Of a stretch of DNA of 64,000 nucleotides, positions 58,004-64,000 are shown one piece after another. The DNA is from a virus. The translations under genes were made by a program, and so were the position numbers. The stretch covers positions 1 through 64,000 of IMG/VR virus record IMGVR_UViG_3300002460_000021. One strand, given 5' to 3'. The notes below the pieces were generated by a model. The model ran no database searches and was not told where the DNA came from. It worked only from the letters and a program-made list of their open reading frames with translations. Every line of letters starts with the position of its first letter. The stretch's first letter is position 1.

Positions 58004-58234
58004 TTACTTTCGCGGGCTTGACTGAGATTTAACGTAACAAGCATTTGCTGCTCTTGAACTTGAATAAGATGCACTTTTAAATATGTTAGAACCTGTCACT
58101 CTACGTCTCAGGGCAGTAAGGGTAGAGCCATATAATGAACTACTGCGTCCGCTATAAGAGCCTACATACCTCTCTCGGCCACAAGATGTAGACCTTCTAT
58201 TGTCACATAGCAAACTACTTAACAACTTTAACAT
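58004..58234 (-). CDS. SR-rich small protein, cluster E, gene 1 (76 aa)
   Basis: Starts 4 nt after the stop of the 124-aa gene. MLKLLSSLLCD, then RERYVGSYSGRSSSLYGS and FKSASYSSSRAA, reminiscent of the KSYS motif. Ends SSPRK. Confidence 0.65.
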   Translation of the reverse strand: MLKLLSSLLCDNRRSTSCGRERYVGSYSGRSSSLYGSTLTALRRRVTGSNIFKSASYSSSRAANACYVKSQSSPRK

Positions 58235-58238
58235 ACTG

Positions 58239-58613
58239 TCACTCTTCTCTTGCCTCTTCTACATTGCCAGATTTCACCGGCTTGTTGCCGCGCACCAGCC
58301 CACTGTCTAGCTGCTTCTTGGGCCCATCGTAATCAAAATGTGTTAGTGTATCTAAACAACACGGTATACCGAGGTCTGTAGCAAATTTAAGAGCCGCGGC
58401 AGCTAACCTAATAGCTGCCGCGGCTCCGTAGATCTCCGCACTTTCACCTTTCCTTAGACTAAGGCACATATCTTGCCAGTAACTATTTAAAGTTATCATG
58501 GCGTCTCGCGGACAAACGAACTCTACCGGCTCGCCGCTTTGCGTGCGCTGGTAGTCCAGCTGGCTGATGTGCTTGTGCGCGGTACGTGTAGCGCGAGCTA
58601 GGTCTAAGGCCAT
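58239..58613 (-). CDS. Unknown helical protein (124 aa)
   Basis: Ala-rich helices (EIYGAAAAIRLAAAALKFA) and a conserved-looking FVCPRDAMITLNSYW. First gene of the unit that continues into SR-rich cluster E. Coding sequence includes a perfect 15-bp inverted repeat. Family unknown. Confidence 0.6.
   Translation of the reverse strand: MALDLARATRTAHKHISQLDYQRTQSGEPVEFVCPRDAMITLNSYWQDMCLSLRKGESAEIYGAAAAIRLAAAALKFATDLGIPCCLDTLTHFDYDGPKKQLDSGLVRGNKPVKSGNVEEAREE
58391..58426. repeat. Perfect 15-bp inverted repeat inside a gene
   Basis: GAGCCGCGGCAGCTA and its complement with a 6-nt loop, encoding two Ala runs in the 124-aa protein. Confidence 0.75.
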
Positions 58614-58726
58614 AGGATATCATCCTTAACAGAAGAATGTAACGGTGTACGCCATTACTTCTGTTGTACCTTATATTTACAATCAGTCAAGTTAAATTAA
58701 GGCCGAGGATGAGTAATTTGCTCAAC

Positions 58727-59005
58727 TTAGTGATGTTGCTTCTGGAATGACATGCCGGTCTTAGGTATGTGCCTGTTTAACAATTCACTGACGGCGTCGT
58801 TGCCGCCGCGGCTCATGAGGCGTTCTCTGCCGTAGATCTTCCACGGATAGACAGCGTAGGTGTATGTCTTGACTAGCAAGTCTGTGATGACTATTTCAAA
58901 GTCGGTACGGCAGCCGTTGCAGCGACTTGAGCACAAATCTGGTTCGTTTGTCGCGTTAATCTCGAGTGACGCATTACAGAGCGGACAGTTAAACGCTAGG
59001 GTCAT
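58727..59005 (-). CDS. Zinc-ribbon protein (92 aa)
   Basis: NCPLCNASL near the start and CNGCRTDFE about 20 residues on form a zinc ribbon; the rest is mixed. Followed by a 113-nt gap with an imperfect hairpin. Function unknown. Confidence 0.6.
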   Translation of the reverse strand: MTLAFNCPLCNASLEINATNEPDLCSSRCNGCRTDFEIVITDLLVKTYTYAVYPWKIYGRERLMSRGGNDAVSELLNRHIPKTGMSFQKQHH

Positions 59006-59007
59006 TG

Positions 59008-59277
59008 CTACTCCGGTACATCTTCTAGAAGGGGAAAGAAGTACAACTTGCGCAATATTTTACAGATACTCGTCCAGTTGTGAGGCGCTTCCAGATCATA
59101 TGTCGGATCTAGTTTATGCGCCTGTTGCTCGTACGCGTACTCGCGGCAATCCTGGCATATCATAGCGGTGCGCTCAGTGTACGCAGCGCCTGCGTCGTCT
59201 TGTTTAACGCAATAGCGCGTTGGCATGTCCACACCGCAACCAAAGCACGGTTCGTCCGTCCAGGTTATCTGGCTCAC
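59008..59277 (-). CDS. Zinc-binding small protein (89 aa)
   Basis: CFGCGVDMPTRYC and CQDCREYAYEQQ are paired Cys sites. Overlaps the DUF6915-like gene by 4 nt (ATGA-type). Function unknown. Confidence 0.6.
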   Translation of the reverse strand: MSQITWTDEPCFGCGVDMPTRYCVKQDDAGAAYTERTAMICQDCREYAYEQQAHKLDPTYDLEAPHNWTSICKILRKLYFFPLLEDVPE

Positions 59278-59726
59278 TTCGGCTTCTTCCTCCTGGCCTT
59301 AGCCTCTTCAGCCCGCAGCTGTTCGAGGCTGCGCATACCTTCAGGTATCTTGAAGGATTTAACAATACGCTCTTTCTTGCGGCGCATCGGCTTGTCACCG
59401 GCCTTTACCGCAACCTTAAGCATCCATGGTTCAACAGCGATACACCTCAACCAGTCCTTAATCGTCGGGATGCGTCCGCAGTCTTCCATGACATGCTGCT
59501 CGCCAATAAATCGTACTGGTACGAGCTTGCCGTCAGAATTTTTAATGGTAACTCCAAACACACGTTCGCACTCAAATATACCTTCGGCGTGATGACGCAT
59601 TGCTCGGTGACGTATGTCCGGCATGTGTTCTTTAGAGGCGTCAAACCAGTTATGAACTGGCATATAGTCAGAAACACAACCGCCCCAGCGCTGAACGGAA
59701 GATAGGCTATGATGATACGGATGCAT
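59274..59726 (-). CDS. DUF6915-like protein (150 aa)
   Basis: MHPYHHSLSSVQRWGG, HNWFDASKEHMPDIRHRAMR, HHAEGIFECERVFG, GEQHVMEDCGRIPTIKDWL: the His-rich pattern I associate with DUF6915, small conserved phage/bacterial proteins. Multiple His and acidic residues suggest metal binding. Role unknown. Basic Lys-rich C-terminus. Confidence 0.65.
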   Translation of the reverse strand: MHPYHHSLSSVQRWGGCVSDYMPVHNWFDASKEHMPDIRHRAMRHHAEGIFECERVFGVTIKNSDGKLVPVRFIGEQHVMEDCGRIPTIKDWLRCIAVEPWMLKVAVKAGDKPMRRKKERIVKSFKIPEGMRSLEQLRAEEAKARRKKPK

Positions 59727-59737
59727 CTTACTCCTGT

Positions 59738-60436
59738 TTAAAAATAATAGTTTTCGCCTGACGCGGCTGAGCTAATGCAGTTGGCTTTATGGTTTATTGT
59801 TAACTGCGCCGCTTTGTCAGTTAACGAGAGTACAACCTCACCACTACTGCCCTCGCCATCCTGCCACCCGTCAGGCAATAACTCGTAAATCAAATTCTCG
59901 ATTGCTTTGACCAACGTTAAGCACAAGTCTGTAGTTGGCTCAGCGTATATATCTTCGATAGTGCCGTCGTCCCCACAGCCATGGTAGGACGCCATTACAG
60001 ATTCAACTTTTAGCTTTCGCAACTCTGTTAGTGTGTTGTTATAGTTGGCACCATCTAGCGTCGCCTGGTATGTTTCTGCATCGTCTTGATCCGTGTAATT
60101 CTCGTTATGTGCTAGGCTGGCCGTACGTTCGCTGATATCGAACGTTATGGTGCCAAATCCACCTTCGTTGTTCTCAAAACCCGCCGGCATTATTTCATAG
60201 GCCGCGTTTTCGACGATGTCGTTTATTCTTTTTGGCACGCGCACCGCGGGCTCATACACTACGTCTTCAATACCGCCGGAATCGCCGTATCCTTCATACT
60301 TAATAATTACATTCGTTACTCCGTGATCTTCTAACCAATTGCACGCAGAACCTAGTTCATTTAGAATCCTATCCCTCTTAATAGCCTGATCCTTTAGATA
60401 CTTGGAGTACCAATCCTCTACAGATGCTTTTGCCAT
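59738..60436 (-). CDS. Duplicated DUF6878-like protein (232 aa)
   Basis: Two halves repeat the same plan: YEGYGDSGGIEDVVYEP ... MPAGFENNEGGFGTITFDI, and YHGCGDDGTIEDIYAEP ... LPDGWQDGEGSSGEVVLSL. The blocks resemble the DUF6878 family of unknown function. Internal tandem duplication in one chain. Followed by a strong hairpin. Confidence 0.6.
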   Translation of the reverse strand: MAKASVEDWYSKYLKDQAIKRDRILNELGSACNWLEDHGVTNVIIKYEGYGDSGGIEDVVYEPAVRVPKRINDIVENAAYEIMPAGFENNEGGFGTITFDISERTASLAHNENYTDQDDAETYQATLDGANYNNTLTELRKLKVESVMASYHGCGDDGTIEDIYAEPTTDLCLTLVKAIENLIYELLPDGWQDGEGSSGEVVLSLTDKAAQLTINHKANCISSAASGENYYF

Positions 60437-60454
60437 TTAGCGCCCCGTTATGAA

Positions 60455-60487
60455 CAGGGCCCGGCGTAGCAGCTACGCCGGGCCCTG
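60455..60487. terminator. Strong GC-rich hairpin, terminator-like
   Basis: A 15-bp perfect stem (CAGGGCCCGGCGTAG and complement) with a minimal loop, between two genes. No T-run follows on the minus strand, so it may be an RNA-stability or processing hairpin instead. Confidence 0.6.
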
Positions 60488-60512
60488 CAACGCCCACCAT
60501 TAATTCAAAACA

Positions 60513-60737
60513 TTATCCTTGGCTTTCGCGCTGCATCTGCGCCGCGGCGTGCATACGCGACGCCTGCACCCAGTTCCACAGTTGATCGTACGTGGCGGTG
60601 TATTTCTGATGCGATCCCTTGGTCCAGATCTCTAGAACTTTCCCGCCTTCTTTAAGCTTAATCAGCAGGTTCTTGCCGGTACGTCCGTCGACCGCCGCCG
60701 TTTCACGCGCAACGCTTCTCGTCAATGCCGTAGCCAT
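60513..60737 (-). CDS. Unknown small protein (74 aa)
   Basis: Basic start (TRSVARETAAVDGRTGKN), then IKLKEGGKVLEIWTKG, an Sm-like or beta-barrel-type stretch, and a helix. Start overlaps the upstream stop by one base (TAATG). Unknown. Confidence 0.6.
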   Translation of the reverse strand: MATALTRSVARETAAVDGRTGKNLLIKLKEGGKVLEIWTKGSHQKYTATYDQLWNWVQASRMHAAAQMQRESQG

Positions 60738-61054
60738 TACCTTTCCTCCGGGCCATACACTTCGTGCTCAAAATCTTTCAAACCATACAGGCAAAGCTGA
60801 ACATTTTGGAAAACGCCCGGGCCGGCGTCCTGTAAGTTCCAGACAACTAGCGAATACGCAGATTTGTTACTATTAAGCGGTTTGTTCTTCGCCCTAATAA
60901 GGGCCTGTCGTACTTTTTCCGGCGTCATGTCATGCTGGGCGTCGCCGCTGAGTCCGCTAATTTTAACAGTGCGTTTTTCCCAATTAATCTCTAGCAAACC
61001 TACAGCACATTCGTCGAGAGCCTTATCAATGCACTGCTGACCTTTACTCATCAT
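60737..61054 (-). CDS. Unknown protein (105 aa)
   Basis: Contains LLEINWEKRTVKISGLSG, HDMTPEKVRQALIRAK. Coupled at both ends to its neighbours by one-base overlaps, so part of one operon. No family recognised. Confidence 0.6.
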   Translation of the reverse strand: MMSKGQQCIDKALDECAVGLLEINWEKRTVKISGLSGDAQHDMTPEKVRQALIRAKNKPLNSNKSAYSLVVWNLQDAGPGVFQNVQLCLYGLKDFEHEVYGPEER

Positions 61055-61743
61055 TACACCAGGGTTAGAGATAAGCGACGGCCGGTCTCAAATGTACGCG
61101 GCGCTGTAAAACAATACTGACAGCGTGAACATGTGACTTTAGTTTGTCGCGGGATCGCTTGTTCGTACGGACATACCAGGCTTCCGCCGGGGGTAAACCG
61201 CATGGGCGTTGCCTCCTTTTCACGGAAGACAAGATCGACCGGAAAGTCCGGTTGATCTGTGTCGTCAACGCTGAGGTAGGCTACGCGCACGCGTCTGGCC
61301 CGGGGCGGGCGGCCGGTATCGCGATCCGCTGAAAACCAAAGACGCACGTTGGGTTCGCGGCCCAGTTCCCGCAATAGCGGTAAGAGACCGGGTACGCGGT
61401 AGCTTCGAGTATAGGCATAGATAGTCACGTGGGGGCTGGCTCGTGCTATCTGTAGCCACTTCTTGATATATCGTTTGCTGAAGAAGTCGCCGGCGCAGTG
61501 TATCCGCAAGATACGGACACGTCGTTTAGCCAATTCCTGTAACATGCGCGGCACGAACGTACGTTTTCTGGTTCGTTCTAAGTTACGCTTTTGTTTATCT
61601 AGTACCCAGCTGGTTTTAAAGCGACCGCGTAGCGCGTAACAGATACTAGAGCAAAGTGGCGTAGCACCAGGACAAGTATGAAGGGCTGGGATACTAAAAG
61701 ACCATATTCTACTACCTAGCTTACTATTCCCTTTTGTCAGCAT
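61054..61743 (-). CDS. Gp88-like protein (229 aa)
   Basis: Start at ATG 61743 with an AAGGA SD. KGNSKLGSRIWSFSIPA, CPGATPLCSSICYALRG (three Cys), HCAGDFFSKRYIKKW and CSRCQYC match the phage gp88-like family found in mycobacteriophages and others. Probably iron-sulfur or zinc binding; function not known. Confidence 0.7.
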   Translation of the reverse strand: MLTKGNSKLGSRIWSFSIPALHTCPGATPLCSSICYALRGRFKTSWVLDKQKRNLERTRKRTFVPRMLQELAKRRVRILRIHCAGDFFSKRYIKKWLQIARASPHVTIYAYTRSYRVPGLLPLLRELGREPNVRLWFSADRDTGRPPRARRVRVAYLSVDDTDQPDFPVDLVFREKEATPMRFTPGGSLVCPYEQAIPRQTKVTCSRCQYCFTAPRTFETGRRLSLTLV

Positions 61744-61921
61744 CGCTAATTCCTTTTCGCGTTTTACTTTCAATTACTGTATCGTTGATTGCTAGTGCCG
61801 CTAAATTATTTAATTCTGTGTCTGACAATGTTGCCAGATAAGTAGTTACAAGCGTGTGTAACCTGATATGTTCACGTACATAATCGTAGGCGCAGCGGTA
61901 TTTGTAGTGCTGATTATCCAA
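61724..61921 (-). CDS. Unknown protein (65 aa)
   Basis: TTG 61921 start is chosen since GGAG lies 9 nt upstream and the overlap with the next gene is then only 8 nt. Sequence YDYVREHIRLHTLVTTYL and an acidic/basic end. Overlaps the gp88-like start by 20 nt. Confidence 0.5.
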   Translation of the reverse strand: MDNQHYKYRCAYDYVREHIRLHTLVTTYLATLSDTELNNLAALAINDTVIESKTRKGISDADKRE

Positions 61922-62171
61922 CTTTAACCGCTCCTTCTCTGGGTAACACGGAGGCGTGATCCAGGCGCACTGGCTCACAGCAGTGAAGTAGTTTCACACG
62001 ATAGTTACCTTCTCGTAGAACAACGCCCCAGGCGTCGGGATGCAGGTTGCCCTGAATGGCCGCACGTACTATCGGACGCAAGTTCATCTCGTTAGGGTGG
62101 CCAGACGGCACGCTGTCTTCAGAGCCAGCGCCGCCAATAATCTCAACGTCTATGGATATTCTAAAAACCAT
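61914..62171 (-). CDS. Unknown protein (85 aa)
   Basis: Starts MVFRISIDVEIIGGAGSED; small beta-rich protein with VKLLHCCEPVRLDH. No family recognised. Confidence 0.6.
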   Translation of the reverse strand: MVFRISIDVEIIGGAGSEDSVPSGHPNEMNLRPIVRAAIQGNLHPDAWGVVLREGNYRVKLLHCCEPVRLDHASVLPREGAVKVG

Positions 62172-62192
62172 GCTATGACCCCCAGATCAATA

Positions 62193-62465
62193 TTAAACTG
62201 GTGTTGTGGGCGTGTTGGTAGTTGCTGGTAGTTTGTCGGCCACGTTAATTAACATTTTACCGATTTGTACAATCACACCACGTTGCGCGGCAGGAGACTT
62301 CTCCCTGCCGCATATCATGCCGGCAGGGAAGTCATTTTGACCGACCTCCCAGTCAGTCACTAGCACTAAGCTGCGCACTTCTGGACACGTTTCCATATTG
62401 GATAGCGCCCACTCTCTAAAACTATCTAGCAACTTCTCATAGCATACTGGCGCATGTTCGCTCAT
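62193..62465 (-). CDS. Unknown protein (90 aa)
   Basis: Contains SLVLVTDWEVGQNDFPAG and RGVIVQIGKMLINVADK; soluble alpha/beta. Thr/Pro-rich end. Function unknown. Confidence 0.6.
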   Translation of the reverse strand: MSEHAPVCYEKLLDSFREWALSNMETCPEVRSLVLVTDWEVGQNDFPAGMICGREKSPAAQRGVIVQIGKMLINVADKLPATTNTPTTPV

Positions 62466-62473
62466 TAAGAGGG

Positions 62474-62770
62474 CTACTCCCTAAGTTTGTGATAAAGCTG
62501 CCATCCCGATATCGCTGCGCCGGGTATGTATATAACCCAGCGACTAAGCCAGCTATCGGCAGGAAGCCAGTACATAGGAACTTGCCAGAGAATAAACAGC
62601 GTAGCGGCAATCCAGAACGACATGCACAACGGGCATGCTAGTAGTTCGACCACCCACGAATCGCTGACCTCCAATCTTGCGCGGCAGGTCGCGAATAGGC
62701 TGCCATGAAACCAGACCATCATCACCCCACACGTGGCGAGCACCCAGAATAACAAATCTAGCGCAATCAT
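62474..62770 (-). CDS. Membrane protein, DUF1360-like (98 aa)
   Basis: Start at ATG 62770 with GAGG 9 nt upstream. Hydrophobic segments at about 3-22, 43-62 and 75-92, with LLACPLCMSFW, the Cys-pair signature of DUF1360-type membrane proteins. Unknown role. The palindrome lies 13 nt upstream of the start. Confidence 0.6.
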   Translation of the reverse strand: MIALDLLFWVLATCGVMMVWFHGSLFATCRARLEVSDSWVVELLACPLCMSFWIAATLFILWQVPMYWLPADSWLSRWVIYIPGAAISGWQLYHKLRE

Positions 62771-62783
62771 AGTGCTAAACCTC

Positions 62784-62797
62784 AATATCCGGATATT
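62784..62797. promoter_or_regulatory. 14-bp palindrome, copy 13
   Basis: Exact copy, extended to a 22-bp palindrome by CCTC/GAGG. Sits between a GC-rich hairpin and the GAGG SD of the membrane gene; the SD is part of the extension. Confidence 0.85.
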
Positions 62798-62828
62798 GAG
62801 GGGCCGGGTTACGTTACCCGGCCCCTCA
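62797..62828. terminator. GC-rich hairpin, terminator-like
   Basis: 13-bp stem TGAGGGGCCGGGT and complement with a 6-nt loop. No T-run on the minus strand. Separates the small genes at 62.9-63.3 kb from the operon below. Confidence 0.6.
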
Positions 62829-62869
62829 GTTCTTACCTCTATAGTTTTATGCTTACGTTTACAGTAAAT

Positions 62870-63016
62870 CTAGGCTCTATTCACTACGTGCAGTAATGCG
62901 ACCATGGCAAATATTACCACTATCATTGGCAAGAAGTTACCATAATCAAATATACTGTAAATTGCGCTGCTGAGTATCATTAAAAATGCGAATACGCTAA
63001 ACGTACCAGATTCCAT
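62870..63016 (-). CDS. Small membrane protein (48 aa)
   Basis: AGGAG SD 8 nt upstream. Two hydrophobic stretches (FSVFAFLMILSSAIYSIF; FLPMIVVIFAMVALLHVV). Start overlaps the previous stop by one base. Function unknown. Confidence 0.6.
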   Translation of the reverse strand: MESGTFSVFAFLMILSSAIYSIFDYGNFLPMIVVIFAMVALLHVVNRA

Positions 63017-63126
63017 TACTGGGGCTCCTGGCTGGCCCGCGGCCAAGTCAGGCAGTTTCCGTTCTTGACCGAGGGTTCGGCAAATATAGGGCCTTGCGGC
63101 ATTTCACAAGAATCCGTTACACTCAT
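63016..63126 (-). CDS. Small unknown protein (36 aa)
   Basis: Begins MSVTDSCEMPQGPIF. The stop overlaps the next ATG (TAATG), which is the main reason to accept it. SD AAGG is weak. Unknown. Confidence 0.4.
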   Translation of the reverse strand: MSVTDSCEMPQGPIFAEPSVKNGNCLTWPRASQEPQ

Positions 63127-63161
63127 CCCTAGGCCTTACGGCATGGGAATTACGCTACGTA

Positions 63162-63299
63162 TCACTTCTTGTGGTAGCGCCAGAGCCACGCGATCGCCGC
63201 GAACGGAAGTACGACGATCTCGATGACGATTCCCAATAGCGTGTGCCACAAATCCTCTAGTGGCTGCAGCTCGGGATCGTGTCTTTGAGAATTGGGCAT
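63162..63299 (-). CDS. Small membrane protein (45 aa)
   Basis: AAGGG SD. One hydrophobic segment (TLLGIVIEIVVLPFAAIAWL) with a basic end (RYHKK). Its ATG overlaps the terminase start on the other strand, so the two transcripts diverge from here. Confidence 0.6.
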   Translation of the reverse strand: MPNSQRHDPELQPLEDLWHTLLGIVIEIVVLPFAAIAWLWRYHKK

Positions 63300-64000
63300 G
63301 GATGTTTCCCTTAAATCGGCTTTCACTTCTGCAGGATGTAACGATTACACCCAGCTAACTGACATCCAGCGGCTGGAGTTATTCCAAAAGCTTGTGGCGC
63401 CAGAAAAACTCCCCACCTTAGTGCCCCTACTGCCTTTACTTTTGTCCTTGAAGGGTCGCCCCTATACCCTACAGAATCACTTTCCCTTTGAATCCTTATT
63501 TTCTACACATGTCCCTCATAAACTTGTTATCCGCTCTGGCCGACAAGTAGCGAAGTCTAGCTCGATCGCAGCGCGAGGTGTAGTCACGTGCGCGGCACGA
63601 CCTTATTTTAAAATGCTATACCTCACACCGTTACACGAGCAAATCTTGCGATTTTCAAATGACTATATACGACCATTATTAGAAGATTCTCCTATTCGTC
63701 GATTTATGTCGACACGCAATAGCACAGGATCAGTGTTGCGCCGCGCGTTTAGTAATCGTGCTGTTATGTACTTCTCGTACGCATTTCAATCCGTAGAACG
63801 CGTGCGCGGCCTCAGCCTAGATGCCGTTGCGGTGGACGAAGTGCAGGACCTGGATCCTAACCATCTGCCCGTCATTGAAGAAACCATGTCCGCGTCTGAA
63901 TACGGGCTATTCCAATATACCGGAACTAGTAAGACCAGGGACGGTACGCTAGAAGGCCTATGGATGAGTTCTAGCCAAGCCGAGTGGTGTATTCTTTGTC
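63298..64000 (+). CDS. terL: Terminase large subunit, N-terminal part (cut by the right edge)
   Basis: Open from ATG 63298 through the edge (234 codons), on the plus strand unlike its neighbours. RSGRQVAKSSSIAARG is the Walker A-like motif; VAVDEVQDLD is Walker B; LYLTPLHEQILRFSNDY and SEYGLFQYTGT are typical between them. This is the packaging ATPase; its nuclease half lies beyond the window. The SD before ATG 63298 is weak, so a later start is possible. Confidence 0.85.
   Translation, partial: MDVSLKSAFTSAGCNDYTQLTDIQRLELFQKLVAPEKLPTLVPLLPLLLSLKGRPYTLQNHFPFESLFSTHVPHKLVIRSGRQVAKSSSIAARGVVTCAARPYFKMLYLTPLHEQILRFSNDYIRPLLEDSPIRRFMSTRNSTGSVLRRAFSNRAVMYFSYAFQSVERVRGLSLDAVAVDEVQDLDPNHLPVIEETMSASEYGLFQYTGTSKTRDGTLEGLWMSSSQAEWCILC

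Noticed and set aside
58630-58665. Imperfect hairpin as a terminator
   Set aside because: Stem has mismatches and no T-run follows on either strand.
159-62797. Palindromes as a CRISPR array
   Set aside because: Copies are kilobases apart with no regular spacers and no cas genes.

Overview
This window is part of the genome of a tailed double-stranded DNA phage (Caudoviricetes) of fairly large size. A terminase large subunit, a portal protein and a virion protein with a phage pyrophosphatase-like domain lie beside a full replication set: family A DNA polymerase, primase, DnaB-like helicase, SF2 helicase, RecA-like recombinase, SbcC/SbcD-type nuclease, RuvC-like resolvase and dUTPase. An HldE-type ADP-heptose synthase and a CsrA homologue point to a Gram-negative host. 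Nearly every gene is on the minus strand. Only CsrA (20.55 kb) and the terminase, which runs off the right edge, are on the plus strand. Starts are ATG, GTG and TTG, usually behind a good Shine-Dalgarno (SD) site, and many genes overlap by 1 to 10 nt.

Layout: 1-5.3 kb holds small genes, the pyrophosphatase-domain virion protein and a membrane-anchored PAS protein. 6.7-11.3 kb holds an FtsZ/tubulin-like protein, PhoH and a DUF2784-like membrane protein. 11.3-24 kb is mainly virion and cell-surface functions: a 954-aa Pro/Ala-rich protein, glycosyltransferase, methyltransferase and portal, with CsrA on the other strand. 23.4-51.4 kb is DNA metabolism, ending in HldE. 51.4-56.2 kb is an accessory stretch: a TnpB insertion, two BRO-N proteins, an HNH nuclease and zinc-ribbon proteins. 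56.2-57.0 kb is a structured non-coding region. 57-63.3 kb is an early-type region of small proteins.

Three features stand out. (1) About 29 very small serine/arginine/tyrosine-rich genes sit head to tail in six or seven clusters between the conventional genes. Most have SD sites, many have coupled stop/start codons, and several share motifs such as YSVSG, KSYS, GAWSFS and YRSW. I do not recognise the family. It is the best candidate here for an undescribed system. (2) An exact 14-bp palindrome, AATATCCGGATATT, occurs 13 times plus one near-match. Most copies sit between one gene's stop codon and the next gene's SD site. (3) There are two RNA-guided-nuclease-type genes. One is IsrB/IscB-like with a 387-nt gene-free leader where the guide RNA is expected; the other is a TnpB.

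All calls come from reading the sequence, with no database search. Domain names rest on recognised motifs. Motif counts were made by eye and may be off by a few.
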